55,161 nt of DNA, taken from Rhodospirillaceae bacterium. Lineage in GTDB: Bacteria > Pseudomonadota > Alphaproteobacteria > SHVZ01. The stretch spans positions 1-55,161 of the forward strand of contig JAEULB010000152.1 of NCBI GenBank assembly GCA_016792585.1, read 5' to 3'. Both the position numbers and the translations under genes were made by a program. Of this stretch, positions 1 to 9,607 are shown piece after piece (within the stretch, counting starts at the first letter, position 1; each line of letters opens with the position of its first letter). The notes beneath the pieces are model-generated. The model saw only the letters and a list, made by a program, of their open reading frames with translations, did no database searches and was not told the DNA's origin.

Positions 1-1
1 G

Positions 2-337
2 GCGGCGATCTCCGCCGAGATGAAGGATCTCGCCGCCCGCGCCCGCTCCGGCAAGCTGAAGCCGGAGGAGTTCCAGGGCGGCACCTTCTCGATCTCGAAC
101 CTCGGCATGTACGGCATCCGCGAGTTCGCCGCGGTGATCAATCCGCCTCAAGGCGCGATCCTCGCGGTCGGTGCCGGCGAGCAGCGGCCGGTGGTCAAGA
201 ACGGCGCGCTGGCGATCGCCACCGTGATGACGGTGACCCTTTCTGTGGATCACCGGGTCGTCGACGGGGCGGTCGGCGCCGAGTATCTCGCCGCCTTCAA
301 GAAGCTGGTGGAAGAACCGCTGTCGATGATGTTGTGA
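2..337 (+). CDS. pdhC: Dihydrolipoamide acetyltransferase, E2 of pyruvate dehydrogenase (C-terminal part)
   Basis: The gene enters from the left edge, so only the last 111 codons are present. They are the end of the acyltransferase catalytic domain that moves an acetyl group from lipoyl-lysine to CoA. The motif DHRVVDG carries the catalytic histidine and aspartate of the family (HxxxDG). The stretches GTFSISNLGMYGI and NPPQGAILAVGAGE are typical of E2 of the pyruvate complex rather than of the 2-oxoglutarate complex. The TGA stop is followed by about 60 bases before dctP, so this probably ends a separate pdh operon. Confidence 0.93.
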   Translation, partial: AAISAEMKDLAARARSGKLKPEEFQGGTFSISNLGMYGIREFAAVINPPQGAILAVGAGEQRPVVKNGALAIATVMTVTLSVDHRVVDGAVGAEYLAAFKKLVEEPLSMML

Positions 338-396
338 TGTGTACCAAGGCCAGGAAGGCCACGCCGGGCGTAACCAACAAACGGGAGGAACTGCCA

Positions 397-1416
397 ATGT
401 CTCTGCGTAAGCTGATGTTTGCCGCGACCAGCGCGATCGCCCTCGTCCTCGCCGGCGGGGCCGACGCCAAGACCACGCTCAAGATGTCGATCGGGGCCCC
501 CGAGGGACCGGGAGGCGAGATCATGGGCATGAAGGCGCTCAAGGAGTATGTCGAGTTCAAGAGCAAGGGTGAGATCGAGATCCGCCTGTTCTTCAATACC
601 TTCGGCGGCTCGCTGCAGGTCACCGAGCAGGTCAAGAATGGCACGCTCGAGATGGCGCTGACCGACGACTCCGTGCTCGGCAGCTTCCACAAGCCGATGC
701 AGATCTACCAGATCCCCTACCTCTTCCCCTCCTCGCCGGTGGCGTGGGAGTTCATGAAGAGCAGCTTCGTCAAAGACCTGAACGATGAGATGCGGAAGGC
801 GACCGGCATCCGCACGCTGGTGCTCTCCGAGAACGGATTCCGCAACATCACCAACAACAGCCGCGAGGTGAAAGGCCCTGACGACATGAAGGGCCTGAAG
901 ATGCGGACCATGCAGTCGCAGGTCTACGTCAACTTCATGAAGTCGATGGGCGCCGCGGCCACCCCGATCGCCTTCCCCGAGCTGGTCACCTCGCTGAAGC
1001 AGAATGTCGTCGACGGCCAGGAGAACGCCGCCTCGACGGTGTGGGACGGTCGCCTCTACGAAGTGCAGAAGTACATGTCGGTCAACGAGCACATCTACGG
1101 GCTCCATTTCATCATCATCAACGACGGCGTCTTCTCGAAGCTCAGCGCCGACGAGAAGCAGATCCTGATCGACGGCGCCAAGGTCCATGCCGAGGTCGCC
1201 AACTCCAGGAAGGCGATGGACAGCCTGCAGGCGATCGACAAGATCCGCCAGGCCGGCACCAAGGTCTACGTCAACTCGCCGACCGAGAAGGAGGCGTTCC
1301 GCAAGCAGACGCAGGGCGCCGTGATCGAGTTCATCTCCGGCGAAGTCGGCAAGCCGCTCGTCGACAAGCTGCTCGCCGCCGTCGAAGAGGCGAAGAAGCA
1401 GGCCTACGCCAACTGA
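397..1416 (+). CDS. dctP: TRAP transporter periplasmic substrate-binding protein (DctP family)
   Basis: Extracytoplasmic binding subunit of a TRAP carboxylate importer, 339 residues, the usual size. Residues 1-24 form a Sec signal peptide ending ADA before KTTLKM. The family arginine that holds the ligand carboxylate fits R170 in GLKMRTMQ, and FRNITNN (148-154) and VDGQEN (205-210) are conserved family blocks. The ATG at 397 has a GGGAGG ribosome site at 383-388; upstream in-frame codons would spoil the signal peptide. It is followed by a hairpin and then dctQ and dctM. The ligand is probably a sugar acid, inferred from the two downstream enzymes. Confidence 0.93.
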   Translation: MSLRKLMFAATSAIALVLAGGADAKTTLKMSIGAPEGPGGEIMGMKALKEYVEFKSKGEIEIRLFFNTFGGSLQVTEQVKNGTLEMALTDDSVLGSFHKPMQIYQIPYLFPSSPVAWEFMKSSFVKDLNDEMRKATGIRTLVLSENGFRNITNNSREVKGPDDMKGLKMRTMQSQVYVNFMKSMGAAATPIAFPELVTSLKQNVVDGQENAASTVWDGRLYEVQKYMSVNEHIYGLHFIIINDGVFSKLSADEKQILIDGAKVHAEVANSRKAMDSLQAIDKIRQAGTKVYVNSPTEKEAFRKQTQGAVIEFISGEVGKPLVDKLLAAVEEAKKQAYAN

Positions 1417-1424
1417 CGCTCTCG

Positions 1425-1460
1425 CCGGCCCGGAGGCATCGCTTCCGGGCCGGTTTCCTT
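1425..1460 (+). terminator. GC-rich hairpin after dctP, partial terminator or mRNA stabiliser
   Basis: A perfect 10-bp stem (CCGGCCCGGA at 1425-1434 with TCCGGGCCGG at 1444-1453) and a 9-base loop are followed by TTTCCTT. It starts 8 bases after the dctP stop and ends before dctQ. The interrupted T-tract suggests incomplete termination, which would keep the binding protein in excess over the permease. That role is inferred. Confidence 0.65.
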
Positions 1461-1481
1461 CATCCAGGCCGACGGATCCCC

Positions 1482-1979
1482 ATGCGGTCATTCCATTCGA
1501 TCGCTCGCGTGCTCGCCCGCATCGCCGACCATGTCGTCGGCTGGCTGCTCCTGGTCACGGTCGCGCTCAACATCGCGCAGGTGTTCACCCGCTACGTGAT
1601 GAACGCCCCGCTGTTCTGGACCGAGGAAGCGATCCGCTACAGCACGATCTGGCTGACCTTTGTCGGCGCCGCCGCCGCCAGCCAGTACGGCGACCACATG
1701 GACATGAACCTGTTCCTGGACGCGAAGAACCGGACCTTCCTCAAGTTCCACCGGATCTTCCTCCACGGCCTCACCATCGTCTTCGGCGTCATCCTGCTCT
1801 GGCAGGGCACGCGTTACTGCCTCCTCAACGGCATGCAGACCTCGCCGGCGGCCGGCATCCGGATGATATGGATCTACTCGGCGACGGTGATCGGCGCCGC
1901 CCTTATCCTGATCGTGTCGGTCCACAAGCTCCTGGCCGCCGCCTGGCCCCATCTCGCGGGCGAGGAAGAAGCGCCATGA
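1482..1979 (+). CDS. dctQ: TRAP transporter small permease subunit (DctQ family)
   Basis: 165 residues with four hydrophobic helices, the first near residues 14-38 (WLLLVTVALNIAQVFTRYVM). The following PLFWTEEAIRYSTIWLTFVG matches the conserved W-x-E-E-x-x-R block of DctQ proteins. It is the small membrane subunit that joins DctM in the inner membrane. The ATG at 1482 is the only start that gives the normal length. The end overlaps the dctM start in ATGA, pointing to translational coupling. Confidence 0.9.
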   Translation: MRSFHSIARVLARIADHVVGWLLLVTVALNIAQVFTRYVMNAPLFWTEEAIRYSTIWLTFVGAAAASQYGDHMDMNLFLDAKNRTFLKFHRIFLHGLTIVFGVILLWQGTRYCLLNGMQTSPAAGIRMIWIYSATVIGAALILIVSVHKLLAAAWPHLAGEEEAP

Positions 1980-3253
1980 TGCTCGTGGTCGCGCTCGCCC
2001 TCGTCGTCATCCTGTTGAGCGGCCTTCCGATCGGATACTCGTTCGGCCTCGCCGCGGCGGTGGCGCTCTGGTGGGGCAACGAGTCCCTGCTCAACGTCGT
2101 GTCGAAGATGATGGGCGGCCTCGACAGCTTCGTGCTGATGGCGGCGCCATTCTACATCGTCGCCGGCGAGATCATGAACCGTGGCGGCATCAGCGAGCGG
2201 CTGATCCGGCTGGCGCAGATCCTGGTCGGCCGCGTCCGCGGCGGCACCGCCTATGCCGCGGTGGTCGCCGCCGTGATGTTCTCCGGCATCTCCGGCACGG
2301 CCGTCGCCGACATCGCCGCGCTCGGCCAGATCTTTATCAACGGCATGCACAAGGAGGGCTACAGCAAAACTTTCGCCGCCGCCCTGGTGACTGCCGCCTC
2401 GGTGATCGGGCCGATCATCCCGCCTTCGGTGATCATGGTGCTTTATGCCGCGGTCGCCGACATCTCGGTCCTCAACCTCTTCCTCGCCGGCATCATCCCC
2501 GGCATCCTGCTCGGCCTGTCGAACGCCGCGGTGATCATGTGGAAGGGCCGTCGCGGCGACTTCCCGATCTCCCAGATCACGGTCGCGCGCGCAGACATGC
2601 CGAAGCTGATTCGCGACGGCCTGCTGGTGGTGAGCCTGCCCGCTTTCATCGTCATCGGCACGCTCTCTGGTGCCTTCACCCCGACCGAGGCCGGCGGCGT
2701 CGCCGTCGCCTATGCCGCCTTCCTCGGCGTCGTGGTCTTTCGCAATCTCGACTTCGCCGGGTTGATGCACGCGATGCGGGGGGCCGCACGGCTGACCGCC
2801 GGGCTCTTCCTGCTGATCGCGGCGGTCGAGATCGTCAACTACGTGCTGATCATCGGCGGCATCGCCGAGGGCACGGCGGCTCTGGTGTCGATGTTCAAGG
2901 GCTACCCGACGATCTTCCTTCTGGTCTGCGTCGTGGCGCTGCTGATCATCGGGCTCGCGCTCGACGCCGGCCCGGCACTCCTGCTGCTGGCGCCGTTCCT
3001 GCTGCCGATCACCCGCAGCATGGGCATCGACGACATCCACTTCTCGATGGTGATGATCGTCAGCGTGACGCTCGGCCTGATCTCGCCGCCGGTCGGCATC
3101 TGCCTCTTCGTCGCCTGCAAGATCGGCAACATCACGCTCCGCCAGCTATGGTCCGAGCTCGCTCTGTTCTTCTATGCCGAGATCGCCGTGATCCTGCTGC
3201 TGGTGTTCTTCCCGATCCTTTCCACCGGCCTGCCCAAGCTGCTCCGCGGATGA
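1976..3253 (+). CDS. dctM: TRAP transporter large permease subunit (DctM family)
   Basis: 425 residues, about 12 hydrophobic segments, the size and pattern of DctM, the ion-coupled transport subunit. Family blocks include LPIGYSFGLA near the start, FSGISGTAVADIAALG, GPIIPPSVIMVLY, and the C-terminal ISPPVGICLFV. Either ATG of the ATGATG at 1976-1981 could serve; the first overlaps the dctQ stop by four bases. It also shares ATGA with the next gene, so the transporter and the following dehydratase are almost certainly cotranscribed. Confidence 0.93.
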   Translation: MMLVVALALVVILLSGLPIGYSFGLAAAVALWWGNESLLNVVSKMMGGLDSFVLMAAPFYIVAGEIMNRGGISERLIRLAQILVGRVRGGTAYAAVVAAVMFSGISGTAVADIAALGQIFINGMHKEGYSKTFAAALVTAASVIGPIIPPSVIMVLYAAVADISVLNLFLAGIIPGILLGLSNAAVIMWKGRRGDFPISQITVARADMPKLIRDGLLVVSLPAFIVIGTLSGAFTPTEAGGVAVAYAAFLGVVVFRNLDFAGLMHAMRGAARLTAGLFLLIAAVEIVNYVLIIGGIAEGTAALVSMFKGYPTIFLLVCVVALLIIGLALDAGPALLLLAPFLLPITRSMGIDDIHFSMVMIVSVTLGLISPPVGICLFVACKIGNITLRQLWSELALFFYAEIAVILLLVFFPILSTGLPKLLRG

Positions 3254-4434
3254 ACCCGATCCCGACCTCGAAGGCGACCCGACGTGCCTGCCGGATCACC
3301 AAGGTGACCGCCTATGTCGTCGGCATGCGCTGGCGGAACTGCGTCTTCGCCCATGTCGAGACGGACGACGGGATCGCCGGAGTCGGCGAAGGCTCGCTCG
3401 AATACCAGCCGCAGGCCGTCGCCGCGGCGATCGACCAGCTGGCGCATCGCTATGTCATCGGCTCATCGGCCTTCTCGATCGAGCGGCTGTTCAATGACAT
3501 GCTGCGCAACGAGTTCATGCGCGGGCCCATCATCAACAGCGCCATCGCCGCGATCGAGATGGCGATGTGGGATATCGTCGGCAAGGCGCTCGACCGGCCG
3601 GTCTACGACCTGCTGGGCGGCCGCATGTACGATCGCCTGCCGGCCTACGCGAACGCCTGGTACGGCCAGGCCAAAACCCCGGCCGAGATGGAGAAGGCGG
3701 CCGCGGCGGTTGCCAAGAAGGGCTATCGCGGCCTCAAGTTCGATCCGTTCGGGGATTCCGGCCGCGACCCGGCGGCGTCCGAGATCCGGAAGGCAGTCGA
3801 CCTGGTCGCCGCCGTACGCCAGGGTGTCGGGCCCGACGTCGAGGTGCTGATCGACGCCCATGGTCGCTTCAGCGTCGGCGCCGCGGTCGACGTCTGCCAG
3901 AAGCTGGAGCCCTATAACCTCTACTGGATGGAAGAGCCGGTCGATGCCGACAATCACGGTGCGCTCGCCGCGGTCGGCCGGGCGATCAAGGCGCGGCTCG
4001 CGACCGGCGAGCGCTGCACCAGCCGGTACCTGCTGCAGTCCCTGCTGTCGACCAACGAGGTCGACGTGCTGCAGCCGGACCTGATCCATGTCGGCGGCAT
4101 CCTCGAAGGCAAGAAGATCGCCGCCATCGCCGACGCCGCCTACATCCCGGTTTCGTTCCACAACCCATTCGGTCCGGTGGCGACGGCCGCCGCCGTGCAG
4201 CTCGACGCCTGTACCTCGAACTTCGTGATGCAGGAGAGCTTCTGCGAGTACGATGTCGAGATGCGCTTCGACCTGCTCGAGCATGCGCCGAAGCCCGTTG
4301 GCGGCCACTACGACATCCCCGATCGCCCCGGGCTTGGCGTCGGCGAGTTCCGGCCCGACGTGGCTCTCGCCTATCCGTTCGACAAGGACGCCTTCCTTCC
4401 CCTGTTCAAGAGCGGCTGGGCCGAGCGCTTCTAG
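3250..4434 (+). CDS. Mandelate racemase/muconate lactonizing enzyme family protein (probable sugar-acid dehydratase)
   Basis: 394 residues with the enolase-superfamily plan: N-terminal capping domain, then a barrel. Likely magnesium ligands are D202 (IDAHGRF), E228 (WMEEP) and E254 (TGERC). K163 in GLKFDPFG and H304 in SFHNPFGP are candidates for the acid/base residues. Such enzymes abstract a proton alpha to a carboxylate, commonly dehydrating aldonic or aldaric acids. Translationally coupled to dctM by ATGA and to the next dehydrogenase by a one-base overlap, so it probably acts on the TRAP substrate. The exact substrate cannot be read from sequence. Confidence 0.88.
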   Translation: MNPIPTSKATRRACRITKVTAYVVGMRWRNCVFAHVETDDGIAGVGEGSLEYQPQAVAAAIDQLAHRYVIGSSAFSIERLFNDMLRNEFMRGPIINSAIAAIEMAMWDIVGKALDRPVYDLLGGRMYDRLPAYANAWYGQAKTPAEMEKAAAAVAKKGYRGLKFDPFGDSGRDPAASEIRKAVDLVAAVRQGVGPDVEVLIDAHGRFSVGAAVDVCQKLEPYNLYWMEEPVDADNHGALAAVGRAIKARLATGERCTSRYLLQSLLSTNEVDVLQPDLIHVGGILEGKKIAAIADAAYIPVSFHNPFGPVATAAAVQLDACTSNFVMQESFCEYDVEMRFDLLEHAPKPVGGHYDIPDRPGLGVGEFRPDVALAYPFDKDAFLPLFKSGWAERF

Positions 4435-5492
4435 TGGGCGGGCGCATCCGCATCGTCGCCAGCGGCGACTACCTGCACACGATCGGCACGGACAAGCCGA
4501 AGGATATCGGCTTCGAGGTCTTCGACCCGCTTGCCGGCCTGATCGACCTGACGCTGCTGCCGGCAGCCCCGCAGACCGCGGCGGTGGCGCCGACCGATCT
4601 TGCGAACGCCGACATGCTGCTGATGCTGGGGCAATACCTGCCGGAAAGCTCGATCGCGCCGGCGGCGGAGCGGCTGGTCGTCGTGGCGCGGGCCGGCGTC
4701 GGCGTCGACAAGATGGACATCGACGCGCTCACCCGCCACGGCGTCATGCTGTTCAACGTGCCGGACGCGCTGACCGAGGGCACCGCCGCGGGCGCCCTGG
4801 CGCTGATGCTGGCCGCTGCCCGCAACATGGTCGCCCAGGATCGCCTGATCCGCGAAGGCAGGTGGGACGACCGCCAGCACCATCGCGGCCGCGAGATCTA
4901 CGGAAAGACCCTCGGCGTCATCGGTCCCGGCCGCATCGGCGGCGAGCTGATCCGGATCTGCGCGCCGTTCCGCCTGCGCGTGCTCGCCTATTCGCCACGC
5001 CTTACGCCGGAGCGGGCGGCACGCATCGGCGCCGAAGCGGTGCCGCTCGACCGGCTTCTCGCCGAGAGCCACTTCGTCACCGTCTGCGCGCCCCTGACCG
5101 ACGAGACGCGCGGCATGATCGGCGCCCGCGAGTTCGGGCTGATGCGCAAGGACGCGACCTTCGTCAATGTCGGCCGCGGCCCGATCGTCGACCAGGCCGC
5201 CTTGACCGCGGCCCTGAAGGCGCGCCGGATCGCGGCCGCCGGCATCGACGTCTTCGAGACCCAGCCGGTGCCGAAGGGCGAGCCGCTGACGCTTCTCGAC
5301 AACGTCGTGCTCACGCCGCACGCGGTCTGCGACACCTACGAGCTCCGCCGGGACGTCCTGACGGTCATCGCCAGGGAGCTTCGCGACTTCGCGCGAGGAG
5401 AGATTCCCAGGACTGTGGTCAATCCGGAGGTGCTCGATAGGCCGCTATTCCGCGCCAAGCGGGCTGCTCTGCTCGGCCGTTTGGAACGATAG
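4434..5492 (+). CDS. D-isomer-specific 2-hydroxyacid dehydrogenase
   Basis: 352 residues. The NAD-binding motif GPGRIG lies at 164-169, and the catalytic triad of the family is visible as R248 (NVGRGPIVD), E275 (DVFETQP) and H296 (LTPHAV). The start is GTG at 4434, sharing its G with the TAG stop of the preceding gene. It would interconvert a 2-keto acid and a D-2-hydroxy acid with NAD(P)H. The N-terminal domain is somewhat divergent from phosphoglycerate dehydrogenase, so a sugar-acid or glyoxylate/hydroxypyruvate role is more likely than serine synthesis. Last gene of the TRAP operon. Confidence 0.88.
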   Translation: MGGRIRIVASGDYLHTIGTDKPKDIGFEVFDPLAGLIDLTLLPAAPQTAAVAPTDLANADMLLMLGQYLPESSIAPAAERLVVVARAGVGVDKMDIDALTRHGVMLFNVPDALTEGTAAGALALMLAAARNMVAQDRLIREGRWDDRQHHRGREIYGKTLGVIGPGRIGGELIRICAPFRLRVLAYSPRLTPERAARIGAEAVPLDRLLAESHFVTVCAPLTDETRGMIGAREFGLMRKDATFVNVGRGPIVDQAALTAALKARRIAAAGIDVFETQPVPKGEPLTLLDNVVLTPHAVCDTYELRRDVLTVIARELRDFARGEIPRTVVNPEVLDRPLFRAKRAALLGRLER

Positions 5493-5589
5493 GTCGACCA
5501 GTCGCTCGGAGAGGCGCGAATGGCGGCGCCTTCGGAAGTTTGGCGCATCCTCACGTCGCTAGAACCCGGCCGGCTCCGAAGCTCGGGCG

Positions 5590-7137
5590 TTATCCTCCCC
5601 GTCGGAAGTCGATCCCGCGGGCAAGCCAGCAGCCGACCCGGACACCCGTGACCTTGCCGCCGTCGCGCCGGAACGCCAGCGTCCAGTCGCCAGGCGGCGA
5701 GAAGTCGAGGCTGCGCGGGCAGGGGAGGCGCCAGACATCCGGGCCGGTGGGCAACAGCGGCTGCATCAGCCCCTGGCCGAAGATGCCCGAGAAGGCGCCA
5801 TAGAGCGCGCCGCCACGATCGACGCAGGTGAGCGCCGCGTCGTACTCGGCGCTGTGGAAAGTGCCGACGATGTCGGGCGCCGACTCTCCTTCGTTGGGGC
5901 GGAGCCGGCTTGAGAGGTTCTCGCTCGGGCGATCCATCCAAAGGCCGTCGGCCGTCCGGCGGAGCCGCACGGTGGCGCTCGCGGCCTCGTTCTCTCCCTT
6001 GGGATCGAGCGTCTCGGGCTGACCTGAGAAGTGCAGGCGGATCTGGTTGTTCGGTGCCGGCTCGATGCGCGTCGCAAGCCCGGTCTCGGGCTCGACATAG
6101 ATTCCGCTCCAGCCCGATGCCGCATCCGGCGTCGGTCCCTTGGCCGGCACGCCGAGCAGGCTCGCGAAGATCTCCTGCGCTGCCGCCCGCGGATCGTTCA
6201 TGTGGTTGAACAGCACGACGATCGAGATCCGCTTCTCGGCCGCATAGAAGCGGAAGCTGCGCCAGCCGCGGAGTCCGCCGCCATGGCTGGTGACCCGCTG
6301 TCCGAGAATGGCCGGCTGTCCGATGCCGAAGCCGTAGCTGGAGGGAGCGCCGTCGCGGAACGGCTGCGGCGCGCAGAGCCGCCGGTAGAGCCCGTTCGCG
6401 TCGTCGCGCGTCGTATCGATGAAGCGTTCCCAGGCAATCATGTCGTCGAGGCTGGCGCCGACGCCGGCGTCGCCGGTCCAGAGGATGCGGTTGACCGCCG
6501 GGCGGAAGCCTTCCTCGAGCGAGCCTTCGTAGCCGACGGCGCCGTCGGGCAGCGCGCTGGTGTCGGCGGCGAGGATCGCGCGCTCCATGCCGGCGCGCCG
6601 AAAGATGCCGCCGAGGAGATCGGCGAGCGGCCGGTCGGCGCGATCGGCGAGGATGTCGCCGAGGATCCGGAAGTTCTGGTTGCAGTAGGAGTAGCGGGTG
6701 CCAGGCGCGAAATGCAGGCTGCGCGTGAGGCCGATCAGGCGCGCCGCCTCGGCATCCCCGAACGGTGCCTCGACCGGCGATCCGCACAGCATCGCGGTCG
6801 CCCAGTAGTCGCGAAGCCCGGACTGGTTGTTGGCGAGATCGACCGTCTTCGGCGCCGGTCCCTCGAGCCGGGGCAGCCGCGCCTTCACGTCGCCGTCGAG
6901 CACGGAGGGATCGGGGAAGCGGTCGAGCAGCGTGGCGCAGGTGAACTGCTTCGAGATCGAGCAGATCCTGAACAGCGTCGCCGGCGTGAACGGGATGCGG
7001 CGTTCCTGGTCGGCCCAGCCCCAGCTGTGGCGGACGAGGATCTCGCCGTCGCGGAGCACCGCCACGCCGCCGCCGATGCCGCCATGGGTTCGGACGACCG
7101 ACGCGACGGCACGATCGAGATCCGGAAATGCGCTCAT
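5590..7137 (-). CDS. dap: D-aminopeptidase (DAP, serine peptidase family S12)
   Basis: 515 residues, close to the Ochrobactrum anthropi DAP family, whose enzymes release N-terminal D-amino acids from amides and peptides. The penicillin-binding fold motifs are all present: SxxK at 60-63 (SISK), YxN at 151-153 (YCN) and HxG at 285-287 (HGG). Family blocks NNQSGLRDYW and, at the C terminus, VGCWLARG also match DAP, and the long C-terminal barrel domains are retained. No signal peptide, so cytoplasmic. It ends the minus-strand operon of a peptide-type ABC importer and a creatininase-family enzyme, fitting use of imported D-amino-acid peptides or amides. Confidence 0.88.
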   Translation of the reverse strand: MSAFPDLDRAVASVVRTHGGIGGGVAVLRDGEILVRHSWGWADQERRIPFTPATLFRICSISKQFTCATLLDRFPDPSVLDGDVKARLPRLEGPAPKTVDLANNQSGLRDYWATAMLCGSPVEAPFGDAEAARLIGLTRSLHFAPGTRYSYCNQNFRILGDILADRADRPLADLLGGIFRRAGMERAILAADTSALPDGAVGYEGSLEEGFRPAVNRILWTGDAGVGASLDDMIAWERFIDTTRDDANGLYRRLCAPQPFRDGAPSSYGFGIGQPAILGQRVTSHGGGLRGWRSFRFYAAEKRISIVVLFNHMNDPRAAAQEIFASLLGVPAKGPTPDAASGWSGIYVEPETGLATRIEPAPNNQIRLHFSGQPETLDPKGENEAASATVRLRRTADGLWMDRPSENLSSRLRPNEGESAPDIVGTFHSAEYDAALTCVDRGGALYGAFSGIFGQGLMQPLLPTGPDVWRLPCPRSLDFSPPGDWTLAFRRDGGKVTGVRVGCWLARGIDFRRGG

Positions 7138-7202
7138 GCCGGCCGCCCTTCTTCTGCGACGTCCTTCCTAGAAGGAGGCCGCCCCGACGCGCAAGGCGGA
7201 AC

Positions 7203-7631
7203 TCACTCCGCCGGCAAGGGCTCGTCGTCCGGGATGACCGCGTCGATGTCGATCTCCATCAGGTACTCCGGCTTGGCAAGGCCGGCGACGATCAAGCCGG
7301 TCGAGACCGGGAACACGCCTTTGAGCCATCGCCCGACGACCTGGTAGACCGGCTCGCGATGGGCGCGGTCGACCAGGTAGATCGTCACCTTGCAGACGTG
7401 ATCGAGGCGGCTGCCGGCCTCTTCGAGCAGGACCTTGGCGCATCGCATCGCGTTCTCGGCCTGCGCCGCCGGGTCGCCGATGCCGTGGATCCGGCCGTCG
7501 AAATCCTGCGCGGTCTGGCCGCGCACGAAGATGTGCCGGCCGGCGCGCACCACCATCGAGAGGTCGTTGTCCAGATTCTGGTCTGGATACATCGCCTTGG
7601 TGTTGAACTTGCGGATCCGGACATGCGCCAT
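7203..7631 (-). CDS. RidA/YjgF family protein lacking the usual active-site arginine
   Basis: 142 residues with the YjgF/RidA fold signature (VRGQTAQDFDG, GDPAAQAENAMR, VVGRWLKGVFPVSTGLIVAG). Classical RidA hydrolyses enamine/imine intermediates using an arginine in the motif VARLP; here the equivalent is VAGL with Gly117, followed by a short insertion, so deaminase activity of the RidA type is doubtful. It sits between the ABC ATPase gene and D-aminopeptidase on the same strand. A role in handling products of amino-acid or amide breakdown is inferred only from this position. Confidence 0.82.
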   Translation of the reverse strand: MAHVRIRKFNTKAMYPDQNLDNDLSMVVRAGRHIFVRGQTAQDFDGRIHGIGDPAAQAENAMRCAKVLLEEAGSRLDHVCKVTIYLVDRAHREPVYQVVGRWLKGVFPVSTGLIVAGLAKPEYLMEIDIDAVIPDDEPLPAE

Positions 7632-7643
7632 GCCTAGGTCCCG

Positions 7644-8638
<995 letters not shown>

Positions 8639-8642
<4 letters not shown>

Positions 8643-9607
8643 GCCGCCTCCAGCGGGTGCACGCAGCGCGCCGACCGGTTGCCGCCGAGATCGACGATCT
8701 CGGGCATCGTCTCGCAGGCCCGGTCGGCACGGCCGCAGCGGGCGCGGAAGGCGCAGCCGGGCGGCAGGTCGATCAGCGCCGGGATGCTGCCCGGGATCTG
8801 CGCCAGCTTTTCGCCCGGCTTCGCCTCTCCAGGCACGGAGTCGAGCAGGCCGCGCGTGTAGGGATGGCGCGGCTCGGCGAGCACGTCTTCGGCCGGCCCG
8901 GATTCGACGATGCGCCCGGCATACATCACTGCGATGTCGTGGGCGAGGCTGGAGACCACCGCCAGATCATGGGTGATCCAGACCAGCGCCACGCCGGTCT
9001 GGTCGCAGAGCCGCTGCATCTCCTGCAGGATCTGGCTCTGGATCGAGACGTCGAGCGCCGTGGTCGGCTCGTCGGCGACGATCACCGACGGCGAGTGGAG
9101 GAGGGCGATCGCGATCGCGACCCGCTGGCGCATGCCGCCGGAGAGCTGGTGGGGATAGGCGGCGAGGCATTGCTCCGGGGCCGGCAGGCCGACAGTGCCG
9201 AGTGCTGCCAGCGAGCGCTGGCGGACCGTATCGGAGGAGATCGCCTCATGCGCCCGAAGCGCCATCGACATCTGCGTGCCGACGCGGAGCACCGGGTTCA
9301 GCGTCATCATCGGGTCCTGGAAGATCATCGCGATCTTCCGGCCGCGCACACGGCGGGCGGCGTCGCGGTCGAGCCCGACCAGCTCCTGGCCGTCGAGCCT
9401 GACCGAGCCCTCGACGATGCGGCCGGGCAGGTCGATCAATCCAAGGATCGAGAGGCCGGTCACGCTCTTGCCGGAACCGGACTCGCCGACCAGGCCCAGC
9501 ACGCGTCCACGCTGGATGCTGAGGTCGACGCCGTCGACCGCCTTCACCACGCCGCCGCGGGTGAAGAAGTGGGTCTTCAGGCCTCGGACATCGAGTGCTG
9601 CGGTCAT
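8639..9607 (-). CDS. Peptide-type ABC transporter ATP-binding protein (OppD/DppD)
   Basis: 322 residues, cytoplasmic face of the importer. Walker A GESGSGKSV, signature LSGGMRQR, Walker B VIVADEPTTALD and a C-terminal oligopeptide-transporter domain (GCAFRARCGRADRAC) are present. The start at 9607 overlaps the end of the DppC-type permease by four bases (ATGA). In-frame sequence further upstream belongs to the permease in another frame. Confidence 0.93.

Noticed and set aside
2071..3249. Long in-frame extension upstream of the enolase-superfamily gene
   Set aside because: It overlaps dctM in another frame and gives Arg-rich sequence; ATGA coupling at 3250 is the natural start.
5493..5589. 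Possible terminator between the convergent dehydrogenase and D-aminopeptidase genes
   Set aside because: Only short imperfect stems and no T-run on either strand; nothing supportable.
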